Shown one piece after another: positions 7,255-16,623 of a stretch of 64,000 bases of DNA. The position numbers and the translations under genes are program-made. Positions within the stretch are counted from its first letter, which is position 1; each line of letters opens with the position of its first letter. The notes beneath the pieces are model-generated. The model ran no database searches. It was not told the origin of the DNA and worked only from the letters and a program-made list of their open reading frames with translations. The DNA is from Chitinophaga pinensis (GTDB lineage Bacteria > Bacteroidota > Bacteroidia > Chitinophagales > Chitinophagaceae): the NCBI GenBank assembly GCA_945862385.1, contig CAMAXV010000005.1:1-64000 (forward strand). The letters are read 5' to 3'.

Positions 7255-8382
7255 TTAGTAATTAATCACCTGCTCTTCAATGTGCGCAGGCAATTCCCGC
7301 CACTGGTATTCCTGGTTCCGCAGCTGGGGTTCGAATCCCGCTTCCCGGATGGCATCCTGCATGGATTTGTAGGTAAACCGATGGGGCGCACCTGCCGCAC
7401 TCACCACATTCTCTTCCAGCATGATGCTGCCAAAATCATTGGCACCGGCATGCAGACAGATTTGTGCTATCTTCTTGCCCACAGTGAGCCAGGAAGCCTG
7501 AATATTTTTGATATTGGGCAGCATGATCCTGCTGATGGCAATCATGCGGATGTATTCTTCTCCGGTGGTGAGGTTCTGAACGCCCCTGATTTTCGCCAGC
7601 AGGGTATCCACATCCTGGAAAGTCCAAGGAATAAAGGCCAGGAACCCATTGGCTGTTTCAGGCTTCTTAGCCTGCACTTCCCGGATTTTAATCAGGTGTT
7701 CAAAACGCTCTTCCAGGGTTTCCACATGTCCGAACATCATCGTGGCAGATGAAGTTATGTGGAGCTGATGGGCCGCAGCCATCACATCCAGCCATTCCTG
7801 TGCACCGCATTTGCCGTTGCTCACGAGCCTCCGTACCCGGTCTACCAGGATCTCCGCACCTGCACCCGGCAGGGAATCCATGCCAGCTTCCTTGAGTGCG
7901 GAAAGCACCTCGTGATGCGTCATTTTTTCCAGTTTGGCTATGTGTGCCACTTCTGGGGGCCCGAGGGTATGCAGCCTGATATCCGGAAATTCAGCCTTGA
8001 TGGCCCGGAACGTATCGGTGTAATATTTCAGTCCGAGCTCCGGATGGTGACCACCTTGCAGCAATAGCTGGTCGCCTCCCCACTGGATGGTTTCCCTTAT
8101 CTTCTGCCTGTAGGTGTCCATATTGGTGATGTAGGCCTCCGCGTGGCCGGGGATGCGGTAGAAATTACAGAATTTGCAGTTGGCGATGCACACGTTGGTG
8201 GTGTTTACATTGCGGTCGATCTGCCAGCTCACCTTGCCATGGGGCACCTGTTTTTTCCGGAGGGTGTCTGCCACATGCATCAGTTCCGTCAGGGGTGCCT
8301 CCTTGAACAGGAATAAGCCCTCTTCAGCGGTCAGAAACTCCAGATTCAGTGCTTTTTGGTATAAATGCTGCAAATCGCTCAT
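7255..8382 (-). CDS. mqnC: Cyclic dehypoxanthinyl futalosine synthase (radical SAM)
   Basis: The 375-residue protein carries the radical-SAM cluster motif CIANCKFC near residue 65 and the MqnC-type end segment GANDFGSIMLEENVV. The sequence NIQASWLTVGKKIAQICLHA matches MqnC rather than its paralogue MqnE. MqnC cyclises dehypoxanthine futalosine in the futalosine route to menaquinone, the quinol oxidised by the complex III encoded further along this window. The gene stands alone. A TAACTTTG box on the minus strand (8403-8410) lies about 20 bases upstream of its ATG. Confidence 0.9.
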   Translation of the reverse strand: MSDLQHLYQKALNLEFLTAEEGLFLFKEAPLTELMHVADTLRKKQVPHGKVSWQIDRNVNTTNVCIANCKFCNFYRIPGHAEAYITNMDTYRQKIRETIQWGGDQLLLQGGHHPELGLKYYTDTFRAIKAEFPDIRLHTLGPPEVAHIAKLEKMTHHEVLSALKEAGMDSLPGAGAEILVDRVRRLVSNGKCGAQEWLDVMAAAHQLHITSSATMMFGHVETLEERFEHLIKIREVQAKKPETANGFLAFIPWTFQDVDTLLAKIRGVQNLTTGEEYIRMIAISRIMLPNIKNIQASWLTVGKKIAQICLHAGANDFGSIMLEENVVSAAGAPHRFTYKSMQDAIREAGFEPQLRNQEYQWRELPAHIEEQVINY

Positions 8383-8402
8383 ATTATTCTTTTTTTCAGC
8401 AA

Positions 8403-8410
8403 CAAAGTTA
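8403..8410 (-). promoter_or_regulatory. Candidate Bacteroidota -7 box upstream of mqnC
   Basis: On the minus strand this reads TAACTTTG, fitting the Bacteroidota TAnnTTTG consensus, 20 bases before the mqnC start. No clear TTG -33 element lies at the right distance, so support is partial. Confidence 0.45.
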
Positions 8411-8466
8411 GCGTAACAATGGTTTACTTTGAAAGAAGGGAATTTAACCGAATCCTGAACCGTCTG

Positions 8467-9669
8467 ATGAAAGCAATCCTGAACATCCTGTTATTCAGTA
8501 CACTACTGTCCGCTGCCCCAACCAGTGTCAGTGCCCAGGAGCAGTTCATCGAACAACCCTCCCGCTACCTTGTTTCAGTTCCATTCAAGCTCCTCACCGG
8601 CGGGGTCATTCTGCTTAAAGCCAAGGTGAACGACTACCCAGACAGTCTCAACTTCATCCTCGACACCGGCAGTGGCGGTATTTCACTCGACTCCTCCACG
8701 GTTGTCAGGCTGGGTATTACCCTCCAGCCATCAGACAAAACCATCAAGGGTATCGGGGGGCTTCGTAAAGTGTCTTTTCTTTACAATGCCACGCTGAAAC
8801 TACCCGGATTGGCAACAGGCCGACTTAATTTTCATGTGAACGATTATGAGATCCTGTCTTATGTTTACGGGATACCGATAGATGGCATCATCGGGTATAG
8901 TTTTTTCAGCAGGTATATCGTCAACCTCAATTACGATAACCTCATGATGCATGTATTTACGGTAGGTGAATACAAATATCCGGCAGCCGGGCATACCCTC
9001 AGGCCCATGTTTACCGCGCTGCCCATCCAGCAGATCAGGTTCAGGGATGAAGGGAAGTATTTCGGAAAATTTTACCTGGATACCGGAGCCGGACTCAATT
9101 TCCTGCTTTCAGAAAGTTATGCCCGAGACAGTGCAGTTTTGAAAAAGAAGCGTAGAGGTCCCTTTATCACCCAGGCAGAGGGACTTGGCGGAAAAACATC
9201 CATGCGCATCACCACCGTCAAGGAGGTTAAAATCGGACCATACCGTTTCCGGAAGGTACCCAGCTTCGTTTTCAAAGACGAATACAACGTGACCAACTAC
9301 CCGGAGGTAGGCGGTTTGATTGGCAATGACCTGATGAGGCGTTTTAATGTTACACTCAATTATACCAAGCAGGAAATACACATTGTACCCAACTCCCATT
9401 TCAGAGACCTGTTTGATTACGCCTATTCCGGCATATCTGTTTATTATATTGATGGACAGGTTTCGGTAGACGATGTGGTGCCCGGATCTCCGGCAGACAA
9501 GGCCGGGTTTAAGAAGGATGATGTAATCCTTTCTGTTAACAACGACATCAGCAACAATATCCAGACTTACAAAACCATGATGCAGACAACAGGTCAGCGG
9601 CTGAGTTTTGTGATATTGCGAAATGGTATACCGATGATGATGTCTATGAAACCTGTGAAGATATACTGA
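8467..9669 (+). CDS. Secreted retropepsin-like aspartyl protease with C-terminal PDZ domain
   Basis: The ATG at 8467 starts a 400-residue protein with a signal peptide (MKAILNILLFSTLLSAAPTS...). Upstream codons to 8365 overlap mqnC and are unlikely to be used. Two aspartyl-protease half-domains are visible, each with a D-T-G motif (FILDTGSGGISLD and FYLDTGAGLNFLL), followed by a PDZ domain with VVPGSPADKAGFKKDDVILS. The architecture is common in Bacteroidota and suggests a periplasmic or secreted protease with PDZ-guided substrate binding. The specific substrate is unknown. The gene is followed after 21 bases by the M16 peptidase pair. Confidence 0.85.
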   Translation: MKAILNILLFSTLLSAAPTSVSAQEQFIEQPSRYLVSVPFKLLTGGVILLKAKVNDYPDSLNFILDTGSGGISLDSSTVVRLGITLQPSDKTIKGIGGLRKVSFLYNATLKLPGLATGRLNFHVNDYEILSYVYGIPIDGIIGYSFFSRYIVNLNYDNLMMHVFTVGEYKYPAAGHTLRPMFTALPIQQIRFRDEGKYFGKFYLDTGAGLNFLLSESYARDSAVLKKKRRGPFITQAEGLGGKTSMRITTVKEVKIGPYRFRKVPSFVFKDEYNVTNYPEVGGLIGNDLMRRFNVTLNYTKQEIHIVPNSHFRDLFDYAYSGISVYYIDGQVSVDDVVPGSPADKAGFKKDDVILSVNNDISNNIQTYKTMMQTTGQRLSFVILRNGIPMMMSMKPVKIY

Positions 9670-9678
9670 TTGAATGGT

Positions 9679-9686
9679 TACCTTTG
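9679..9686 (+). promoter_or_regulatory. Candidate -7 box for the M16 peptidase pair
   Basis: TACCTTTG fits TAnnTTTG and lies four bases before the ATG at 9691, so the transcript would be nearly leaderless. It helps choose that ATG over the in-frame TTG at 9670. There is no matching -33 element. Confidence 0.35.
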
Positions 9687-9690
9687 CAGT

Positions 9691-10944
9691 ATGGTCAAAT
9701 TTGAACGCTTCCGGTTATCCAATGGATTAAAGGTTTTGGTTCATCCAGACACCAGCACACCCATGGCTGTGGTGAATGTCTTGTATGATGTAGGAGCAAG
9801 GGATGAGGATGAAAAGCAAACGGGCTTTGCACATCTCTTTGAACACCTGATGTTTGGCGGGTCTGTAAATATCCCCGACTATGATGAACCCCTGCAGGTA
9901 GCAGGAGGTGAAAACAATGCCTATACGACCAACGACCTCACCAATTATTACTGTCAGCTTCCTGCAGACAACCTCGAAACAGCTTTCTGGCTTGAGAGCG
10001 ACCGCATGCTCAGCCTGGCTTTCAGCAAAAAAAGCCTCGACGTGCAAAGGAAAGTAGTCTGTGAGGAGTTTCGTGAGCACTACATCAACAAGCCTTATGG
10101 CGATGTCTGGCATATCATGCGGGAGCTAGCCTATACCACCCACCCTTACAAGTGGATGACCATCGGTAAAGAACTGCCCCACATTGAAAATGCACAGCTC
10201 GAAGATGTTAAACGCTTTTTCTTCAAGCACTATACCCCCTGCAATGCCATACTGGTAGTGGCAGGTAATGTTACTGTTGAGCATGTTAAAGCACTTGCTG
10301 AGAAATGGTTCGGAGATATTCCAGCAGGCACACCTTATCAGCGTAACCTGCCTCAGGAGCCTGTGCAGACCAGCGAACGCAGGCTTACTGTACACAGGAA
10401 GGTTCCCATGGATGCCATTTACAAGACCTGGCACATGTGTTCCAGGATGGATGATCGCTATTATGCAGCAGACCTGCTCTCTGATATACTCGGAGGAGGC
10501 GCCTCATCCAGGTTGTATCAGGCGCTTGTGAAAGAGCAGCAGCTTTTTAGTGGTATCAACTGCTATCATTTTGGCAGCCTGGATGCAGGACTCTTCACCA
10601 TAGAAGGACAACTCGTGAAGGGCGTTGACATCAAGCTGGCAGAGGCAGCCATTGAGGCTGAACTCGACAAATTACGTAACCAGCCAGTCGATGAACGCGA
10701 ATTGCAGAAAGTACAGAACAAGACAGAAAGTGTGATGGCTTTCGAAGATATGAGTGTCATGAACCGTGCCGGCAGCCTGGCTTTCTATGAATTGCTTGGG
10801 GATGGAGAACTCATGAACACGGAGTTTGATAAATACAGGGCAGTTACTGCTGATCAGATTCATCAATTGGCAGCAGACATGCTTAAATCCACTAACTCCA
10901 ACACCCTCTGGTACCTTTCAGAACCCGGAGCTACAACAACATAA
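9691..10944 (+). CDS. M16 family zinc metallopeptidase, catalytically competent subunit
   Basis: 417 residues from the ATG at 9691 (MVKFERFRLSNGLKVLVHPD). The inverted zinc motif HxxEH is intact (GFAHLFEHLMFGG), with the downstream glutamate region DVQRKVVCEEFREHY. There is no signal peptide, so it is probably cytoplasmic. It is followed after eight bases by an M16 homologue lacking the zinc motif; such pairs act as heterodimers related to mitochondrial processing peptidase. Confidence 0.9.
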   Translation: MVKFERFRLSNGLKVLVHPDTSTPMAVVNVLYDVGARDEDEKQTGFAHLFEHLMFGGSVNIPDYDEPLQVAGGENNAYTTNDLTNYYCQLPADNLETAFWLESDRMLSLAFSKKSLDVQRKVVCEEFREHYINKPYGDVWHIMRELAYTTHPYKWMTIGKELPHIENAQLEDVKRFFFKHYTPCNAILVVAGNVTVEHVKALAEKWFGDIPAGTPYQRNLPQEPVQTSERRLTVHRKVPMDAIYKTWHMCSRMDDRYYAADLLSDILGGGASSRLYQALVKEQQLFSGINCYHFGSLDAGLFTIEGQLVKGVDIKLAEAAIEAELDKLRNQPVDERELQKVQNKTESVMAFEDMSVMNRAGSLAFYELLGDGELMNTEFDKYRAVTADQIHQLAADMLKSTNSNTLWYLSEPGATTT

Positions 10945-10952
10945 ACTATTCC

Positions 10953-12233
10953 ATGCCAGACAGAAAAAGTGCACCCCAGATAAAGGACGCCGTTGACTAT
11001 GCCATTCAGCTGAAGCATCCGGAAATACTGCAACTCAAGAATAAGACAGACCTCTACAAGGTTCAGGCCGGCACAGAAGAAGTGGTTCAGATTGAGTGGG
11101 TCTTCAAGGCCGGAAACTGGTATGAGCAGCAGAATAATGTGGCAGCAGCAGCCAATTTTCTAATCAAGAACGGTACTTCAACCCGTTCAGCTTATGATAT
11201 CAATGAGTACGTTGATTTCTACGGAGCATACCTCAACCGCAGCTGTTACAATGAAACGGCAGTGGTTACCCTTCACTGCCTCACCAGGCAGCTTCACAGC
11301 CTGCTTCCGCTGGTACAGGAAATCTTTACTGATGCCGTATTACCAGAGGAAGAACTCCATATTTTCAGGCAGAACATGAAGCAGAAGCTCGCAGTAAACC
11401 TGAAGAAATGTGATTTCGTGGCGGGCAGAAAGATTGATGCATTGCTTTTTGGAGACAAACATCCCTATGGCATTTACAGTGAGATGGCCGACTATGATGC
11501 ACTGGAAATAGAGACATTGCGCAGGTTCTATGCACAGTATTATCAGCATGGTCACTGCACCATTTTCGCAGCAGGCATCTTTCCGACAGATTTTGACAGC
11601 CTGATGGAAACACATTTCGGATCCCTTCCCTTCAATCAGAATGCACCGTCTGAGCCTGCTCACCTGCTCCAGCCCGCAGAACAGAAAAAATGGAATATCC
11701 TGAATGATACCGATGGCGTTCAGGGAGCCATCCGCATCGCCCGTCATTTTCCCAACAGACACCATCCTGATTTTCCGGGTGTGCAGGTGCTGAACACGCT
11801 TTTTGGCGGCTTCTTTGGCTCCAGGCTCATGAATAATATCCGCGAAGACAAAGGCTACACTTATGGCATCTACAGCTACCTGCAGAACCATATCCATGGT
11901 GGTGCCTGGATCATCAGCACCGAAGCTGGCCGTGAGGTTTGTGAGGCTACTGTTAAGGAAGTTTATTACGAGATGCAGCAGCTCCGATTCGGTGATATTG
12001 ATGCTGAAGAATTGCTCCTGGTAAAGAACTACCTGATTGGCACTTTGCTTGGAGACCTGGACGGTCCATTCCACATCATCGGAAGGTGGAAGAACCTTGT
12101 TCTGAACGGACTGGATATCAGTTTTTTCAACCATTCTGTTGATACCATCAAAAACATTCAGGCAGAAGAATTGAGCGTGCTGGCCAACCGTTACCTGAAC
12201 CCTGATGACTTTTATGAGCTTACAGTAATCTGA
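10953..12233 (+). CDS. M16 family peptidase, inactive partner subunit
   Basis: 426 residues of M16 fold without HxxEH; the equivalent region reads NVAAAANFLIKNGT. The substrate-binding R/Y region typical of the second subunit is present (GSRLMNNIREDKGYTYGIYS). It is encoded eight bases after the active subunit, so the two are very likely co-translated and assemble together. The family pattern is an active chain plus a substrate-binding chain. Confidence 0.88.
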   Translation: MPDRKSAPQIKDAVDYAIQLKHPEILQLKNKTDLYKVQAGTEEVVQIEWVFKAGNWYEQQNNVAAAANFLIKNGTSTRSAYDINEYVDFYGAYLNRSCYNETAVVTLHCLTRQLHSLLPLVQEIFTDAVLPEEELHIFRQNMKQKLAVNLKKCDFVAGRKIDALLFGDKHPYGIYSEMADYDALEIETLRRFYAQYYQHGHCTIFAAGIFPTDFDSLMETHFGSLPFNQNAPSEPAHLLQPAEQKKWNILNDTDGVQGAIRIARHFPNRHHPDFPGVQVLNTLFGGFFGSRLMNNIREDKGYTYGIYSYLQNHIHGGAWIISTEAGREVCEATVKEVYYEMQQLRFGDIDAEELLLVKNYLIGTLLGDLDGPFHIIGRWKNLVLNGLDISFFNHSVDTIKNIQAEELSVLANRYLNPDDFYELTVI

Positions 12234-12315
12234 CCTTCTCCCACCAGATCTGTCAACCTGCTGCAATTTTTTGTTTTGATGCGAATGTTGTAAATTATGA
12301 TTCAAACAACACAAC

Positions 12316-14871
12316 ATGCAGCGAAGGGGATTTATTTTGTCAACCGGGATAGCAGCGGCAGGCATGTATGCAGGCAGAACAAATGCCATAGCAGGTCCGT
12401 TTAAGCCGGAAGAACTGCTCCATAACATTTCGGCAGACAAAAAGCTTGACCCCCAATGGGTGAAATCGCTCTACCGCCGCGGGTTTCCCACACGTTACCT
12501 CAAAAGCAGGAATGAGCTGAGGTACATTGGCATGCCTGTGGGCGGCTTACAAACCGGTACCCTTTACCTGGGAGGCGACGGCAGGTTGTGGCTTTGGGAT
12601 ATCTTCAACGATAACCGGGAGGGCATCAATCCCAGTACAATCGAATGGGCTTCAGATCTGCATGTGGGCAAGAAGGTGCGGTCGAGGGATGGTTCAGCTT
12701 ATGTAGCTCCCGCGCAGGATATTCGTCCGGTTGAACAAGGTTTTGCGTTCCGGATACATACAGGAGGAACAACCCTGATCAGGAAGATGGAAGCCGGCGA
12801 TTGGGATGATATCATTTTTGAGGCAACCTATCCACGCGCAACCATAACCTATGTTGACCGGCAATTGGGTGTAGACATCAGGGCAGAAGTCTTTTCCCCT
12901 TTCATTCCCCTGGATGAAAAAAACTCATCCCTCCCCTGTACCATTTATTCATTTACTGTTGTCAATAATACAGGTAAGGAAATACAAGTTGACATTGCCG
13001 GATGGCTCGGTAACAAGTTCCCTGAAAAAGGCAGCATGAGTCTTTCTGCAATGTCTGATAAAGCCACGCATCAGTCAACCTTTCGCCTGCCGGTTGATGA
13101 AGCCGGTTTTCAGACCTTTGAACCGGGAAATGCGTTTCATTCCGGCAAAACAGAAAGCATCGGAGCTGTGGCTGAAACCATGCTGCTGCAGGCAAAAGAG
13201 CAGAAACAATCCCATTACACCATAGCCTGGTTTTATCCCGATTTGAAACTGCATCCTTCCATACAGGACGGCGGCAGGAATTACAGCAACTGGTTTGCTT
13301 CTTCGGCTGATGTGGTGAAGTATGTCTGGCAAAACTTCAGTTACCTCTCTGAAACAACTGCCTTGTGGTCTAAAACCTGGCAGGATTCCACGCTTCCGCA
13401 TTGGTTCCTGGAACGCACATTCCTGAATATCTCCACCCTGGCCACTACCACAACGCACCGGTTGAAGTCGGGCCGCTTCTATGCCTGGGAAGGTGTGGGT
13501 TGTTGCGAGGGCACCTGCATGCATGTCTGGCAATATGCCCAGGCTATGGCACGGGTTTTTCCATCTATTGAAAAGGATACCCGTGAGCGTGTAGATCTTG
13601 GATTGTCTTTGCAGCCAGATGGTATGATCTGGTACCGGGGAGAAGTGGTGAAAAGTCCGGCTATAGACGGACAGGCAGGTACCATCCTCCGTTTTTACCG
13701 GGAGCACCAGATGTGCGCTGATGATACCTTCCTCCGCCAAAACTGGGAAAAGATAAAGCGGGCAACCCTGTGGGTAATCCGGCAAGACAGGGATCAGGAT
13801 GGCATGGAAGATACGCCCATTGAAAACACCCTGGATGCTGTGTGGGACGGACAAATTGCCTGGTTGGTGGGATTGTGTATTGCGGCAGTGAAGGCGGGGC
13901 AGGCCATGGCAGCGGAAATGCATGACAGCGAATTTGCAGCGATATGCAGTGCATATGTTGAAAAGGGCATGAAAAACATGGAGACGAAGCTCTTCAACGG
14001 AGAATATTTTATCCACCGTCCCGATGAAATAAGTGGCAGGAAAAAACTGGGATCTTACAATACCTGTCATATTGATCAGGTCTATGGACAATCCTGGGCA
14101 CATCAGGTGGGTCTTGGCAGGGTCATTGACAAAACACAAACTTTATCCGCGCTCAAAGCGCTGTGGAAATACAATTTTACACCTGATGTGGGTCCGTATA
14201 TCCGTGACCGGAAAGGAGGCAGACCCTACGCACTCCCGGGTGAAGGGGGTATGGTGATGAATACCAATCCTGCTAATGAAGCAAAGCCATACGGTGAAAA
14301 TGTAACCTGGCAACTGGGGTATTTTCATGAATGCATGAGTGGATTTGAACACCAGGTAGCCGCACACATGATGGCCGAAGGCATGGTGGAAGAGGCGCTT
14401 GTGCTCACCCGCATGATACATGACCGTTACCATGCAGTAAAGCGTAATCCTTTCAATGAAATTGAGTGCAGCGACCATTATGCACGCGCCATGGCGAGCT
14501 ATGGTACTTTCGTCAGTGCCTGTGGGTTTACATACCATGGTCCAAAAGGCGAACTCGGATTTGCACCTGCTCTAAAGGCGGATGATTTCAGGGCACCCTT
14601 CATTACTGCTGAAGGCTGGGGAACCTACCATCAGATCAGGGAAGGCAGAAAAATTACGGTACAATTGATCATGCAGCACGGAAAACTGCGGTTAAACAGT
14701 TTCAGCCTGGCAAACGGAGGCAAAATCCGAAATCTGGTAGCTGAGGTTGAAGGCGAAACGGTTGAGCTGAGCCACAAGATAAAGGAAGGTAAGTGTGTCA
14801 TTGATTTCAGTAAAACCATTATCTTAGGTAACGGTAAAACCCTTCATATAACAGTTACCTATGATCGTTGA
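12316..14871 (+). CDS. GH116 family glycoside hydrolase (glucosylceramidase/beta-glucosidase type), secreted
   Basis: 851 residues. The N-terminus (QRRGFILSTGIAAAG) looks like a Tat or similar export signal with twin arginine. The N-terminal GH116 domain shows GGLQTGTLYLGGDGRLWLWD. The C-terminal (alpha/alpha)6 domain contains DGMEDTPIENTLDAVWDG, NTNPANEAKPYGEN and FHECMSGFEHQVAAHMMAEG, the region characteristic of GBA2-like enzymes. The family hydrolyses beta-glucosides, beta-xylosides or glucosylceramide; the substrate cannot be fixed from sequence alone. Its end overlaps the start of the FKBP gene by 11 bases, implying one transcript. Confidence 0.85.
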   Translation: MQRRGFILSTGIAAAGMYAGRTNAIAGPFKPEELLHNISADKKLDPQWVKSLYRRGFPTRYLKSRNELRYIGMPVGGLQTGTLYLGGDGRLWLWDIFNDNREGINPSTIEWASDLHVGKKVRSRDGSAYVAPAQDIRPVEQGFAFRIHTGGTTLIRKMEAGDWDDIIFEATYPRATITYVDRQLGVDIRAEVFSPFIPLDEKNSSLPCTIYSFTVVNNTGKEIQVDIAGWLGNKFPEKGSMSLSAMSDKATHQSTFRLPVDEAGFQTFEPGNAFHSGKTESIGAVAETMLLQAKEQKQSHYTIAWFYPDLKLHPSIQDGGRNYSNWFASSADVVKYVWQNFSYLSETTALWSKTWQDSTLPHWFLERTFLNISTLATTTTHRLKSGRFYAWEGVGCCEGTCMHVWQYAQAMARVFPSIEKDTRERVDLGLSLQPDGMIWYRGEVVKSPAIDGQAGTILRFYREHQMCADDTFLRQNWEKIKRATLWVIRQDRDQDGMEDTPIENTLDAVWDGQIAWLVGLCIAAVKAGQAMAAEMHDSEFAAICSAYVEKGMKNMETKLFNGEYFIHRPDEISGRKKLGSYNTCHIDQVYGQSWAHQVGLGRVIDKTQTLSALKALWKYNFTPDVGPYIRDRKGGRPYALPGEGGMVMNTNPANEAKPYGENVTWQLGYFHECMSGFEHQVAAHMMAEGMVEEALVLTRMIHDRYHAVKRNPFNEIECSDHYARAMASYGTFVSACGFTYHGPKGELGFAPALKADDFRAPFITAEGWGTYHQIREGRKITVQLIMQHGKLRLNSFSLANGGKIRNLVAEVEGETVELSHKIKEGKCVIDFSKTIILGNGKTLHITVTYDR

Positions 14872-15352
14872 AAATAACAGAGTAGTTGCCATACACTATG
14901 TGCTGAAAGATGATGCAGGTAATGTTTTGCACGACAATACCAATTTCGCTGCCGAGGAATACCTTCATGGTGCAGGTAACATCCTGCCCGGACTGGAATT
15001 GGCCCTGCAGGATATGAAAGCCGGTCAGGAAATTGATGTCATCATACCGCCGGAATATGCGTATGGTCCGGTTGAAGCTAGCCTCATTTTCGATGTAACC
15101 GAAGAGGATCTGCCCGGATTTGAAAGCATGGCTGAGGGCGAGTTGGTCACCTTGTTTGATGGTACTGAAGTATGTGTGCTTGAAAAACATGAAGACTACC
15201 TGGTAGCAGATGCCAATCATCCACTTGCCGGCAAGACCCTTCATTACACCGTTCGGGTAGCTGCCATAAGGGATGCCCTTTCTGAGGAGATTTTACAGGG
15301 AGAACCTGTTGCTGCAACTGGAGGTTCCTGCGGACCGGCTGGATGCTGTTAA
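14861..15352 (+). CDS. slyD: SlyD-type FKBP peptidyl-prolyl cis-trans isomerase
   Basis: 163 residues: the FKBP core (VVAIHYVLKDDAGNVL... and PPEYAYGP) with an inserted IF chaperone domain, and a short cysteine-rich tail GSCGPAGCC like the metal-binding tail of SlyD. It acts as a cytoplasmic folding helper and nickel-binding protein in the family. It overlaps the GH116 gene, though a functional link between them is not obvious. Confidence 0.88.
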   Translation: MIVENNRVVAIHYVLKDDAGNVLHDNTNFAAEEYLHGAGNILPGLELALQDMKAGQEIDVIIPPEYAYGPVEASLIFDVTEEDLPGFESMAEGELVTLFDGTEVCVLEKHEDYLVADANHPLAGKTLHYTVRVAAIRDALSEEILQGEPVAATGGSCGPAGCC

Positions 15353-15410
15353 CCTGTATTGATTGCGGACAACTAGTTACATTATAAAATATTTAATATT
15401 ATAGTGCGTC

Positions 15411-16622
15411 ATGATAAAAAAAATTGCGAGTTTTTTTGTGGCCTTTGGTCAGATAATGGCCTGTTCCACCTCCAATGAAAAAGACATGAATATGCAACAA
15501 GGAACATTTGCGTATGATGTTGATTTTCTGAAGCAATATCACCCGGATCTGATTGAACTGGGACAAGGAGATGCAAGATTGGTTGTACTTCCCGCTTACC
15601 AGGGCAGGGTCATGACCAGCACTGCAGAAGGAGATACAGGTTTGAGTTTTGGCTGGATCAACCACGAGCTTATCGCGTCAGGAAAATTCACTGAACATTT
15701 CAGTGCCTTTGGTGGTGAAGAGCGATTCTGGCTCGGACCGGAAGGCGGACAGTTTTCCATCTATTTCAAAAAAGGGAAAGACTTTGTTTTCGACAACTGG
15801 AAGGTGCCTGAGGAAATTGATACAAAGCCTTTTGAACTTGTGCGGACAGACAGTAGTTCCGCTGCTTTTGTTAAACGCATGCAACTTGAAAATTATTCAG
15901 GAACAGTATTTAACCTGAAAGTTGACCGCAACATCAGGTTACTTGGTGATTCTGCCATCAATGCCCTGTTGCATCTGCTTCCTGCAGGTGTTAAGTCCGT
16001 TGCCTTTGAAACGGAGAATGTCATCACCAATGAAGGAACAAGGGCATGGGATAAATCCACCGGATTGCTGTCTGTATGGATTCTGAGTATGCTCAACGCC
16101 TCTGATGCCACTACAATTTTTATACCCTACAAGCAGGGCGACAGCAGTCAGTTGGGTAAAATTGTAACCGATGATTATTTTGGCAAAGTGCCGGCAGACA
16201 GATTGAAAGTGGCAGATGGAATGATCCGGTTCAAAGCTGATGGAAACTACAGAAGTAAAATAGGATTGTCGCCTCAGCGATCATTGCCTATAGCTGCCAG
16301 CTATGATGCAAACAATCAGGTGCTGACACTAGCTCAGTTCACGCTGAGTGGTTCAACGGATTATGTCAATTCCCTCTGGGAAATTCAGCAGGAGCCTTTT
16401 AAGGGAGATGCGGTGAATGCGTATAATGATGGATCTGTCAATGGTCAGCAAATGGGCCGTTTTTATGAAATCGAAAGTTCTTCGCAGGCTGCAGCATTAA
16501 AGCCGGGTGAAAGTCTGACCCATATCCACCGTACATTTCACCTAAAAGGAAGTGCCGAACAGCTTAATCAGGTGATGATGAAACTATTCGGCACAAGCCT
16601 TGAGCAGGTTATCCTTCAATGA
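15411..16622 (+). CDS. Lipoprotein of unknown function (DUF6786-like)
   Basis: 403 residues. The start MIKKIASFFVAFGQIMACSTSNEK carries a lipobox (IMAC), so the protein is a lipoprotein. The beta-rich body, with QGRVMTSTAEGDTGLSFGWI and a later FGGEERFWLGPEGG, resembles Bacteroidota proteins annotated DUF6786; I recall no defined activity. It could bind or process a carbohydrate, because aldose-epimerase-like folds share GxERxWLGPEGG-like segments, but that is speculative. The stop codon is one base from the convergent isomerase gene. Confidence 0.6.
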   Translation: MIKKIASFFVAFGQIMACSTSNEKDMNMQQGTFAYDVDFLKQYHPDLIELGQGDARLVVLPAYQGRVMTSTAEGDTGLSFGWINHELIASGKFTEHFSAFGGEERFWLGPEGGQFSIYFKKGKDFVFDNWKVPEEIDTKPFELVRTDSSSAAFVKRMQLENYSGTVFNLKVDRNIRLLGDSAINALLHLLPAGVKSVAFETENVITNEGTRAWDKSTGLLSVWILSMLNASDATTIFIPYKQGDSSQLGKIVTDDYFGKVPADRLKVADGMIRFKADGNYRSKIGLSPQRSLPIAASYDANNQVLTLAQFTLSGSTDYVNSLWEIQQEPFKGDAVNAYNDGSVNGQQMGRFYEIESSSQAAALKPGESLTHIHRTFHLKGSAEQLNQVMMKLFGTSLEQVILQ

Positions 16623-16623
16623 T

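Noticed and set aside
7319-7350. GGGGTTCGAATCCCG resembling a tRNA T-arm
   Set aside because: It lies inside mqnC (encoding the AGFEPQLR region on the minus strand), with no acceptor or anticodon arm around it.
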